DNA from: Dyella_A sp049445995 | Lineage (GTDB): Bacteria; Pseudomonadota; Gammaproteobacteria; Xanthomonadales; Rhodanobacteraceae | Length of the DNA stretch: 64,000 nt | Reading direction: 5' to 3' | NCBI RefSeq assembly: GCF_049445995.1 | Contig: NZ_JBMSDZ010000003.1 | Location: forward strand, 62,001 to 126,000 | In this document: piece after piece, positions 1 through 7,408 of the stretch | How the letters are laid out: each line of letters begins with the position of its first letter | How positions within the stretch are numbered: position 1 is the stretch's first letter | Notes under the pieces: model-generated | What the model saw: the letters and a program-made list of their open reading frames with translations, nothing else | The model's database searches: none | Told to the model about the DNA's origin: nothing | Made by a program: the position numbers and the translations under genes

Positions 1-1055
1 TGCTGCAGCCGCTGCTGCTGGCCGGCGACAGTCTGCAGGACTACGCCGACGATCCCCGCCTGGCACGGCTCGGTGCGCTGGTGCGCGACTGCGGCAAGCG
101 CGGGCTGGACATGGTGCAGTCGATGCTGTCCTTCGCCCGCGGCGCCCGTCGCGCCGAGCAGGTGCGGCTGGGCGGGCTGATGGAGGCGCTGGACCTGCTG
201 CTGCAGGGTTCGCTGCCCCGCTCGATCACGATGGAAGTGGCGCTGGACGACCCCGACCTGTCCTTCGAGGGCAACCACACCGAGCTGCAGCAGTGCCTGC
301 TCAACCTGTGCCTCAATGCGATCCAGGCGATGCCCGACGGTGGCCGCCTGCGCATCGAGTCGTCGCGCGTGACGCTTCCCGAGAGTTTTTTCAACGAGGG
401 CGAAAAGCCCCGGACCGGCGAGTACCTGTGCCTGACCGTGGTTGATACCGGCGTGGGTATGGAGCAGGACACGCTGGATCGTCTGTTCGAACCATTCTTC
501 ACCACCAAGGAGTCGGGGACCGGTCTGGGCCTGCTCTCGTGCAAGCGCATCGTGGCCAGCCACGGCGGCGTAATGCGGGTGGACAGCGCGCCGGGCGAGG
601 GGACCACATTCAGGCTGTACGTCCCGCTGACGGGGTTGCGCGAGGAAGGGGGCGCGGCGGAGGGCGACCAGGGCAGCCTCGAGGGCAATGCCGAACGCGT
701 GCTGGTGGTGGTGGAAGAGGCCGCCCAGCTCTCGCTGCTGTCGGACATGCTCGACGCCTACGGCTACCAGGCGCATGCCAGCCAGAGCGGCACGGCCGCG
801 CTGCAGTGGATCGAGGCCCAGGGCGTGCCTGACGTGGTGGTGATGGACGCGGAGATGAACCTGTTCACCGGCGTGCGCACGCTGGCCGCGCTGGTCGACC
901 ACGGCTATCAGGGGCCCGTGCTGCTGCTGGCCCGTCCCGAGTCGCCGCCCAACCTGGACGAGCTGCCGGCGTTGGACCACCTGCATGTGGTCGACAAGCC
1001 GGTGACGACCCGGTCGCTGCTGCGCACCCTGCGCAAGGCGCTCGGAGACGACTAG
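1..1055 (+). CDS. Hybrid sensor histidine kinase, 3' part (5' end outside window)
   Basis: The frame is open at the left edge, so the sensor region is not visible. The visible part, about 350 codons, begins in the second helix of a HisKA dimerisation domain. It continues as an HATPase_c domain: N box around base 301-345 (NLCLNAIQAMPDGG), G1 box DTGVGM near 443, FFTTK near 494 and G2 box GTGLGL near 519. From about base 700 there is a C-terminal receiver-like domain with a candidate phospho-acceptor Asp (VVMDAEM) and the conserved Lys (VDKPV). The usual acidic pair of strand 1 reads VVEEA, so phosphotransfer there may be altered. The gene is convergent with pilR. Its signal and partner cannot be told from this fragment. 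Confidence 0.88.
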   Translation, partial: LQPLLLAGDSLQDYADDPRLARLGALVRDCGKRGLDMVQSMLSFARGARRAEQVRLGGLMEALDLLLQGSLPRSITMEVALDDPDLSFEGNHTELQQCLLNLCLNAIQAMPDGGRLRIESSRVTLPESFFNEGEKPRTGEYLCLTVVDTGVGMEQDTLDRLFEPFFTTKESGTGLGLLSCKRIVASHGGVMRVDSAPGEGTTFRLYVPLTGLREEGGAAEGDQGSLEGNAERVLVVVEEAAQLSLLSDMLDAYGYQAHASQSGTAALQWIEAQGVPDVVVMDAEMNLFTGVRTLAALVDHGYQGPVLLLARPESPPNLDELPALDHLHVVDKPVTTRSLLRTLRKALGDD

Positions 1056-1092
1056 GCCGCCTGAGTGACGGCCTCTCCCGGAGCGGCATCGA

Positions 1093-1125
1093 CGGTCGCA
1101 GTAGGCGGGCGATTTTTTCTCAGCC
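1093..1125. repeat. 3'-end repeat after pilR (family F, copy 1)
   Basis: This 33-bp stretch lies directly downstream of the pilR stop, in the 72-bp gap between the convergent histidine kinase and pilR. Read on the reverse strand it begins GGCTGAGAAAAAATCG. It matches 14361-14393, behind lacI, in inverted orientation at 32 of 33 positions. A shorter copy follows pilS at 14515-14534. No transposase or target duplication is visible. It may act in transcript ends, since it is always just behind a stop codon and contains a run of six A/T. Confidence 0.75.
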
Positions 1126-1127
1126 TC

Positions 1128-2534
1128 TCAGTCGATGCCGAGTTTCTTCAGCTTGTAGCGCAGCGCGCGGAAGGTGATGCCGAGCTTCTTCGCCGCGGCG
1201 GTCTTGTTGTAGCGCGACTCCTCCAGCGCCTTCATGATCGCGGTGCGCTCGAGGTTGCTGATGTAATCCTCCAGCGCCACGCCGCTGCCCGGTGCTCCCG
1301 GCGGCACGGCCATCGCGGCGGCCGCCGCCGCGGGCGGCGAGGCGATGCCGGCATCAAAGGCCGGTCGCGGCGCACGCTGGGGCAGCATCAGGTCGGAGGC
1401 GTCGATCGACTCGCCGTCGCTCATCGCCATCGCGCGCTCCAGCACGTTCTCCAGCTCGCGCACGTTGCCGGGGAAGTCGTAGTCGTCCAGCGCCTGCTGC
1501 GCCGCGGGCAGCAGCCTGCCGGGGGCGCCGCCGCTCTTGCCGGCGAGCTGGCGCAGGATGTGCGCGGCCAGCAGCGGCACGTCGCCGCGGCGCTCGCGCA
1601 GCGGCGGCACGCGCAGCTCGATCACGTTGATGCGGTAGAACAGGTCCTGGCGGAACTGGCCCTGTTCGACCAGCGCGGCGAGATTCTTGTGGGTGGCCGA
1701 GAGGATGCGCACGTCCACCAGCACTTCCTCGCGCGCGCCGATCGGGCGCACGGCCTTTTCCTGGATCGCGCGCAGCAGCTTCACCTGCATGTGCAGCGGC
1801 AGCTCGGCCACCTCGTCGAGGAACAGCGTGCCGCCGTTGGCGGCCTGGAACAGGCCTTCCTTGTCGCTGCCGGCGCCGGTGAAGCTGCCCTTGCGGTGGC
1901 CGAAGAACTCGCTCTCCATCAGCTCGGTGGGAATCGCGCCGCAATTGACCGGGATGAACGGGCCGCCGGCGCGCGGCCCCTGCTCGTGGATCAGTCGCGC
2001 CACCAGTTCCTTGCCCACGCCGGACTCGCCGGCGATGTACACCGGCGCCTGGTTGCGCGCGAGCTTGCCGATGGTGGCGCGCACCTGCTGCATGGCGGGC
2101 GAGTCGCCGATCAGCCGTTCGCTGAAGCTGGCCGCCTCGCCGTTGCCGGCCTCGCTGCGCTTTTCCTCGGCCAGTTTCAGCGCGGTGCGCACCAGCCGGC
2201 GCAGCATCTGGATGTCCACCGGCTTGGAGACGAAGTCGAACGCGCCGGCCTTGAGCGCGCTCACCGCGGCGTCGACATTGCCGTAGGCGGTGATCATCGC
2301 CACCGGAGTGTCCGGATGCCGGTCGGCGATCAGCTCGATCACCTCGTGGCCGGTGCCGTCGGGCAGGCGCATGTCGGTGAAGCACAGGTCGTAGCTGCGT
2401 TCGCCCAGCGCGCGTCGGGCCTCGGCAACGGTGCCCACGGCTTCCACCTGCAGGTCCATGCGACCGAGGGTGATGGTGAGCAGTTCGCGGATGTCGCGTT
2501 CGTCGTCGACGACCAGGACGGTCTGTAGGCTCAT
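1128..2534 (-). CDS. pilR: Type IV pilus response regulator PilR (NtrC family)
   Basis: PilR activates sigma-54-dependent pilin transcription after phosphorylation by PilS. The 468-residue product has a receiver domain (acidic pair D10-D11, phospho-acceptor D54 in FTDMRLPDG, K in FVSKPVD), then a sigma-54 AAA+ domain (Walker A GESGVGKE, the GSFTGA loop that contacts sigma-54, Walker B GTLFLDE). It ends with a Fis-type helix-turn-helix (NKTAAAKKLGITFRALRYK). The ATG at 2534 starts the receiver at the expected place; no clear Shine-Dalgarno precedes it. Unlike the usual arrangement, pilS is not adjacent but lies 12 kb away at 14529-16190, with a sugar operon between. A separate promoter candidate sits at 2563-2591. 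Confidence 0.93.
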   Translation of the reverse strand: MSLQTVLVVDDERDIRELLTITLGRMDLQVEAVGTVAEARRALGERSYDLCFTDMRLPDGTGHEVIELIADRHPDTPVAMITAYGNVDAAVSALKAGAFDFVSKPVDIQMLRRLVRTALKLAEEKRSEAGNGEAASFSERLIGDSPAMQQVRATIGKLARNQAPVYIAGESGVGKELVARLIHEQGPRAGGPFIPVNCGAIPTELMESEFFGHRKGSFTGAGSDKEGLFQAANGGTLFLDEVAELPLHMQVKLLRAIQEKAVRPIGAREEVLVDVRILSATHKNLAALVEQGQFRQDLFYRINVIELRVPPLRERRGDVPLLAAHILRQLAGKSGGAPGRLLPAAQQALDDYDFPGNVRELENVLERAMAMSDGESIDASDLMLPQRAPRPAFDAGIASPPAAAAAAMAVPPGAPGSGVALEDYISNLERTAIMKALEESRYNKTAAAKKLGITFRALRYKLKKLGID

Positions 2535-2562
2535 GGGTGATGGCGTCAGTGGGATGCAGGAC

Positions 2563-2591
2563 AGGATACTCGCCGCATCCCGTGCCGGCAA
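2563..2591 (-). promoter_or_regulatory. Candidate sigma-70 promoter of pilR
   Basis: On the reverse strand TTGCCG (2591-2586) and TATCCT (2568-2563) are separated by 17 bp, about 30 bp before the pilR ATG. Each box matches the consensus at four of six positions. This would let pilR be transcribed independently of the sugar operon upstream, which matters because pilR has lost its usual place behind pilS. Confidence 0.45.
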
Positions 2592-2606
2592 AGCTGATCG
2601 GGTCGC

Positions 2607-3716
2607 TCAGCGCCCGCCGTCGGCGTCTGCGTGAAGGCGACGTGGGCGGGTGACGTGTCCGAGGTGCCGATCGAAGAATTCCACGATGGTGCGATAGGCC
2701 TGGCGCGATTCGGGCAACTCCGGATCGGAAAAGAACGAGTGCCACATGCCTTCCCACACGTGCAGCTCGGCCTCGACGCCGGCCGCCTGCAGCAGCGCCT
2801 GGCTGCGCACTTCCGAACTCAGCGCCATGTCGCGGGTGCCGGTGATCAGCAGGGTCGGCGGGAACCTCGCCAGCAGCGCGGGTGACCGGCCCGGCTGCAC
2901 TAGCGGATCGTTCGGATCGGCCCCACGGAAGTACGGCAGATCGCCCATGCCAAGGTGATGCGTTGGCACCCCCTGGCCGTTCAACAGCGGCGCCACCCAG
3001 GCCGAGTCGCCGGAGAGGTCCAGCAGCGAACCGCAGAACGTGCCGATCGCCCCGGGTACCGGTACGCCGTCGTGGATGAAGCGCGCGACCGCCTCGGCGG
3101 TGAGGATGCCGCCGGCCGAGCAGCCGTAGATGCCGATGTCGGCCGGCCGGTACTGCTTGAGCAGGGCGCGGTAGACCGCTTCGACGTCGTCGCTGGCCGC
3201 AGGGAAGGTGTGCTCCGGCCCCTGCCGGTAGTCCACGCTGATCACCTTGACGCGGCCGAGGCTGGCGATCGGGATGGACTCCACCAGGCCGCCGCTGTGC
3301 GCGCCCCACAGGAATGCGCCGCCATGCAGGTTGATCAGCACGCGATGGCGATTGGCCGGTGCGACGCCGTTGGCCGGCAGCACCACGTCGGTGCCAACGC
3401 CGGCGATGGTCTCGGCATGGATCGTCACCGGATAGAGCTTCTCCATGCGGGCCGCGCGGTCGCTGTTCATGCGGTCGTAGAACGCGCGGCTCTCAGCGAT
3501 GGGCGCGGTGATCGGCGGCGCCTTGGCGCCTTCGGCGAGCATCCTGGGGAAGAATGCGTGCGCTTCGGGCGAGGCCAGGTCCGAGTACGGCACGCGGGAC
3601 ACTGGCGCGGTAACGGTGCCGTCGGGCTGCACGCCGGCGCGTGCTTCCTGGGCCGAAGCGGGATGCAGCGCGAGCAGGCCGACGAGCGCGGCGAGGGATG
3701 CGGCGATGCGGATCAT
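2607..3716 (-). CDS. Exported alpha/beta hydrolase (HSL-type esterase)
   Basis: The 369-residue product starts with a clear signal peptide (MIRIAASLAALVGLLALHPASAQ), so it acts in the periplasm or outside. The fold belongs to the hormone-sensitive-lipase group: oxyanion motif HGGAF near residue 129, nucleophile in GCSAGG near 199, and candidate Asp (GTRDMAL, about 295) and His (GMWHSFF, about 324) to complete the triad. Its ATG overlaps the stop of the exported GH65 gene (ATGA), so the two are translationally coupled and it is the last gene of the sugar operon. It might remove acyl or aryl ester groups from the sugar substrate; the substrate itself cannot be read from the sequence. Confidence 0.85.
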   Translation of the reverse strand: MIRIAASLAALVGLLALHPASAQEARAGVQPDGTVTAPVSRVPYSDLASPEAHAFFPRMLAEGAKAPPITAPIAESRAFYDRMNSDRAARMEKLYPVTIHAETIAGVGTDVVLPANGVAPANRHRVLINLHGGAFLWGAHSGGLVESIPIASLGRVKVISVDYRQGPEHTFPAASDDVEAVYRALLKQYRPADIGIYGCSAGGILTAEAVARFIHDGVPVPGAIGTFCGSLLDLSGDSAWVAPLLNGQGVPTHHLGMGDLPYFRGADPNDPLVQPGRSPALLARFPPTLLITGTRDMALSSEVRSQALLQAAGVEAELHVWEGMWHSFFSDPELPESRQAYRTIVEFFDRHLGHVTRPRRLHADADGGR

Positions 3717-6019
3717 GGGACTTCTCCAGCGGCAGCAGATGGGGGCGCGGGGCCGAGATCGCGGCGGTCGAGCGTCGGTCGGCCCTGCGCGTCGCGGCGA
3801 ACGGTGATGTCGAGCAGCCGGCCGCGCACCTGCACCCGATGCAGGGTGAACGCGCGCCAGTGCGATGGCAGCACCGGCGCATAGGCCGCAACCAGACCGT
3901 CATCGCGCAGCCGCAGCCCGGTGAAGCCGAAGATGATGTTCTGCAGCAATCCGCCGCCGGCGGTGAGGAAATAACCGGTGTTGTTGGTGGCGGTCTCGGT
4001 GCGCACGTTGAACGGCGGCTTGATCACGTCGGCGGAGAGGTTGGCGCGGAACCAGGCCACCGCCACGTCGGGTTCGCCCGCGGCGGCGGCGGCGATCGAG
4101 GTGGGTGCCAGGCCCATGCTGTTGGGCACGTGGTCGGGATCGGTCAGCGGCGGCACGGCGGCGGCGAAGTCGGCACGGCGCAGCGCTGGGTCCATCGGCC
4201 AGTCGAGCGAGGGGTAGGCCAGCAGCGGCACCGTGCCGGCCTCGCGGTCACCGGGGCGGTGCGGCGTGGCGGGGTCGAAGTCCACGTGATGGCGGCCATC
4301 GGCGGCCATCGGCAGCACCAGGCGGTCGGCAACCTCTTTCCAGCGCGGGTCGGGCGCCTGGCCCAGTACGCGCGCGGCGGCGTCGGCGAACTCCAGTGCG
4401 CGGCTGGCCGAGGCGTTGGTGTAGGTATCGTCGTCCACGTCGGTGTACGGCTCGCTGACCGAGGTGACGTGGCGGATGTGCCAGCGCCCGTCCGCGCCGC
4501 GGCCGGCTCGCGCGGCCCAGAAACGCGCCACCTCGCGCAGCACCGGCCAGCCGTGCGCGCGCAGCCAGTCGCGGTCGCCGGTGGCCAGGTAGTACTGCCA
4601 TTGCGCGATCGCCACGTCGGCGGTGACGTGGATCTCGCGGTCGCCGAGGACATGGGCGAAGTAGGGCACCTGCTCGGTGCCGTATTCCGGATCGGCCTCC
4701 CACGGGTACATCGCGCCGGGCAGGCCGTGGGCGCGCGCCCGCGCCTGCGCGGCGGGCAGGGTGCGGCTGCGGAAGCTCACCAGCGAATGCGCCCGCGCCG
4801 GATGCTGCAGCAGCAACGCCGGGAACACCCACGAGTCACTGTCCCAGAACGCGTGACCGGCGTAGCCGGTGGTCATCGCGCAGGCGCCGACCGGCCAGGC
4901 GGTGCCCGGTGCCACGTTCGACAGCAGGTAGTAGAGATCGGCATGCACCAGCCGTTGCGCCGCCTCGTCGCCATCGATGCTTATGTCGGCCTGCCACAGG
5001 TGGTTCCAGGCGGCGACGTGCGCGCGTCGCAGGGCGTCGAAGCCGGCCGTGCGCGCGGCCTTGGCCAATGCGAGATCGGCCTGGCCGTCGCCACCCCAGC
5101 CTTCGCGCGAGGCCGCCACGTATTTGGTGAACGCGTAGGAGCTACCGCGCTGCACCGTCAGCCGCACGTTCAGTGCAAGGCGATAGGCACTGCGATAGAC
5201 GTGCACGTCCTGCGCCTGCACTTGCGGCGGCAGGGCGATCGCGGCGGCCATCGCCATCGCCAGGCCCTGTTCGGCGCGACCGTCCAGCCACAGCGTGGCG
5301 TCGCCGGCATCGCCTCCGGCACGGCGCACCTGCACGTCGCCCGGATACCACAATGCGGCGCGATCCGGCGTGGCCGGCGGTACCGGCGTCAGGCTGCGCC
5401 GCTGTGCGGCCACCGCCTCCTGCATCTGCTCGCCGGTCAGCCGGGCCAGCGGCAGGCGCGGCTGGGTCGGCGCCCACAGATCGAAGGCGAGCGAAAGCTG
5501 CACCTCGCCGTCGAACGCCGGTGTCAGCACCACGCGGGTGGCGGCCAGATGCGGTGCGGCCTGGCTGACCAGGGTGGTGACGTCGACGCCGGTGGCGCGC
5601 TGGCCGTCGCCGTCCACATAGCGATAGCGGGTGTTGAGGGTCGCTTCGCGCAGGTCCAGCGTCTGCGTGTAGTCGCGGAAGTGCGCGGCATCCAGCGGCA
5701 CCTGGTTCATCCAGAACTGCCCGGCCACCGAAGGGCCCGCGCTGTAGTCGACCCCGGTCCAGCCAGGCACGCCGGCGGGGCGGGCGATGTCGTCCTTGGC
5801 ATAGTCCATCAGCGCAACCAGTTCGGCCGCATTGCCTTCCGTACCGCGTGGCGCGGTGAGGGTGGACAGGTAACCGTTGGCGAGCAGGCCGGGGAAGTAC
5901 GTCGGCCAGTCGGCGGCGGTGGCGGTGAGGCGGAAACCGGCGCGGTCTTCACTCGCGGCCCGGGCGCCACCGGCCGCGGCGAGCAGGAGGAGCAGGCAGG
6001 CAGACACGCGGCGTCGCAT
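3713..6019 (-). CDS. Exported glycoside hydrolase family 65 protein
   Basis: The 768-residue product resembles acid-trehalase-type GH65 enzymes. Several ATGs are in frame; the one at 6019 is preferred because GGAG lies six bases before it and because it opens a clean signal peptide (MRRRVSACLLLLLAAAGGARA). The barrel has GHAFWDSDSW near residue 390 and VSEPYTDVDDDTYTN near 523, where the Glu lines up with the GH65 general acid of the GPDEY motif. The C-terminal NVRTETATNNTGYFLTAGG block is typical of the acid trehalase/glucosylgalactosyl-hydroxylysine glucosidase branch. It probably cleaves an alpha-linked glucoside in the periplasm. It overlaps the downstream esterase gene by four bases and follows the permease by 44 bp. 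Confidence 0.85.
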   Translation of the reverse strand: MRRRVSACLLLLLAAAGGARAASEDRAGFRLTATAADWPTYFPGLLANGYLSTLTAPRGTEGNAAELVALMDYAKDDIARPAGVPGWTGVDYSAGPSVAGQFWMNQVPLDAAHFRDYTQTLDLREATLNTRYRYVDGDGQRATGVDVTTLVSQAAPHLAATRVVLTPAFDGEVQLSLAFDLWAPTQPRLPLARLTGEQMQEAVAAQRRSLTPVPPATPDRAALWYPGDVQVRRAGGDAGDATLWLDGRAEQGLAMAMAAAIALPPQVQAQDVHVYRSAYRLALNVRLTVQRGSSYAFTKYVAASREGWGGDGQADLALAKAARTAGFDALRRAHVAAWNHLWQADISIDGDEAAQRLVHADLYYLLSNVAPGTAWPVGACAMTTGYAGHAFWDSDSWVFPALLLQHPARAHSLVSFRSRTLPAAQARARAHGLPGAMYPWEADPEYGTEQVPYFAHVLGDREIHVTADVAIAQWQYYLATGDRDWLRAHGWPVLREVARFWAARAGRGADGRWHIRHVTSVSEPYTDVDDDTYTNASASRALEFADAAARVLGQAPDPRWKEVADRLVLPMAADGRHHVDFDPATPHRPGDREAGTVPLLAYPSLDWPMDPALRRADFAAAVPPLTDPDHVPNSMGLAPTSIAAAAAGEPDVAVAWFRANLSADVIKPPFNVRTETATNNTGYFLTAGGGLLQNIIFGFTGLRLRDDGLVAAYAPVLPSHWRAFTLHRVQVRGRLLDITVRRDAQGRPTLDRRDLGPAPPSAAAGEVP

Positions 6020-6063
6020 GCGGAACTCCATCGCGGGCGGGGCGCCCGCCGACATCGGGAAAA

Positions 6064-7329
6064 CTACTTGCCGCCCAGCCCCGCGGCCACTGGCGTCAGC
6101 ACGCCGGCGCGCTCGGTCTCGCGGCGGAAGAAGAACAGCGTCACCAGCACCAGGGTCATCGGGACCAGCGAAAAATAGAACGCATGGATACCGCCGAAGC
6201 GGGCGAACACCATCGCGGTGATGCGCGAGCCCAGCGTGCCGCCCAGCGCGGAGAAGATCACGATCAGTCCGGTCATCGACGCGTGCAGCGGCTTGGGCAG
6301 CGAGCTCAGCGCCACCGAATTGATCACCGGGTAGATCGGCGCCATCAGCAGGCCGATCAGCGGAATCAGATAGGCCGCCGCCGGTGCGCTGAACCAGCCG
6401 ACGTCCGGGGACACGGTCACGCCGCGTGCCAGCGGCAGCACCAGCAGCACCAGCGCGGCCATCGCCAGCACGCAGCCGTTGAGCAGGCGATGCCAGCTGA
6501 TCCGGCGCAGCGCCTGGCCGGCCGTGATGCGGCCCAGTGCGGTGGCGCCGGCCAGGATGCTGGCCATCTGGATGCTCATCGCGTTGGGCAGCTTGAGGAT
6601 CTCGTTGTTGAAGGTCGGCAGCCAGGTGCTGAAGCTCTGCTCGATCAGCACGTACAGGAACGCCGACAGCAGGAACACGTACACCAGCGGACGCGCCATC
6701 AGCTGGATCATCTGTCCGACCGAGGCGGCGGCCGAGCGCGGGGTATCGTCGCGCGCGGCGGATTCGTCCAGCGGCGAAACGGCCAGCAGCGCGATCACCG
6801 CCGCGCAGATCAGCGCGAGCAGCCAGTACACCCGCAGCCAGCCAGTGTCGCCAGGATCGGCGGGGTCGACGAAGGCGCTGAACAGCCAGCCGCCGGCGAG
6901 CACGCCGACCATGAACAGGCCCTCGATGGTGTTGGTCAGGCGCGAGTGTTCGGCGCGATCGACGGTGAGCAGGCCGATCGAGGAGTACACGGCGACCTTC
7001 GCCAGCGCGAACGACACGCCGACGCAGGCGAACAGGAATTCGGTGGTGTGGAAGCCGGGAAACATCGGCATCAGCAGGCAGGCGCCGCCGACGATGGCGA
7101 GCGCGCCCATCATTGCCCGGCGGTAGCCGAGCAGCGGCAGGAACGAGGCCACCACGAACGAGGTGACCGCGATCGGCAGATCCTTGAACAGCTCCAGCAG
7201 ACTGGCCTGCGGCTTGTCGATGCCGAAGCTGGCCATCGACTGCAGGATCACCGTGCCGACGCTGTTGAGCAGGATCGCGAAGACCATGTAGATCAGCGCC
7301 AGCGCGACGATCATGCGGATTCGGTTCAT
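6064..7329 (-). CDS. MFS sugar permease
   Basis: The 421-residue protein has about twelve hydrophobic segments with a polar loop near the middle, the layout of the major facilitator superfamily. It looks closest to FucP/TsgA-like sugar:proton symporters. It sits between the TonB receptor and the exported GH65 gene on the same strand. In this context it should carry the mono- or disaccharide released in the periplasm across the inner membrane to the cytosolic GH65 fusion enzyme. Substrate specificity is inferred only from the neighbours. Confidence 0.85.
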   Translation of the reverse strand: MNRIRMIVALALIYMVFAILLNSVGTVILQSMASFGIDKPQASLLELFKDLPIAVTSFVVASFLPLLGYRRAMMGALAIVGGACLLMPMFPGFHTTEFLFACVGVSFALAKVAVYSSIGLLTVDRAEHSRLTNTIEGLFMVGVLAGGWLFSAFVDPADPGDTGWLRVYWLLALICAAVIALLAVSPLDESAARDDTPRSAAASVGQMIQLMARPLVYVFLLSAFLYVLIEQSFSTWLPTFNNEILKLPNAMSIQMASILAGATALGRITAGQALRRISWHRLLNGCVLAMAALVLLVLPLARGVTVSPDVGWFSAPAAAYLIPLIGLLMAPIYPVINSVALSSLPKPLHASMTGLIVIFSALGGTLGSRITAMVFARFGGIHAFYFSLVPMTLVLVTLFFFRRETERAGVLTPVAAGLGGK

Positions 7330-7408
7330 GGGGTTCCCTGGTGGCGCCGAGAGAAGGTCCGGATCGCGAGGTTGCCGCGATCCGGACTGTTGCGGGCAGC
7401 TCAGAGCA

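Noticed and set aside
3641..6178. 845-codon plus-strand frame opposite the exported GH65 gene
   Set aside because: Low-complexity Gly/Arg/His composition; GH65 motifs and signal peptide are on the other strand.
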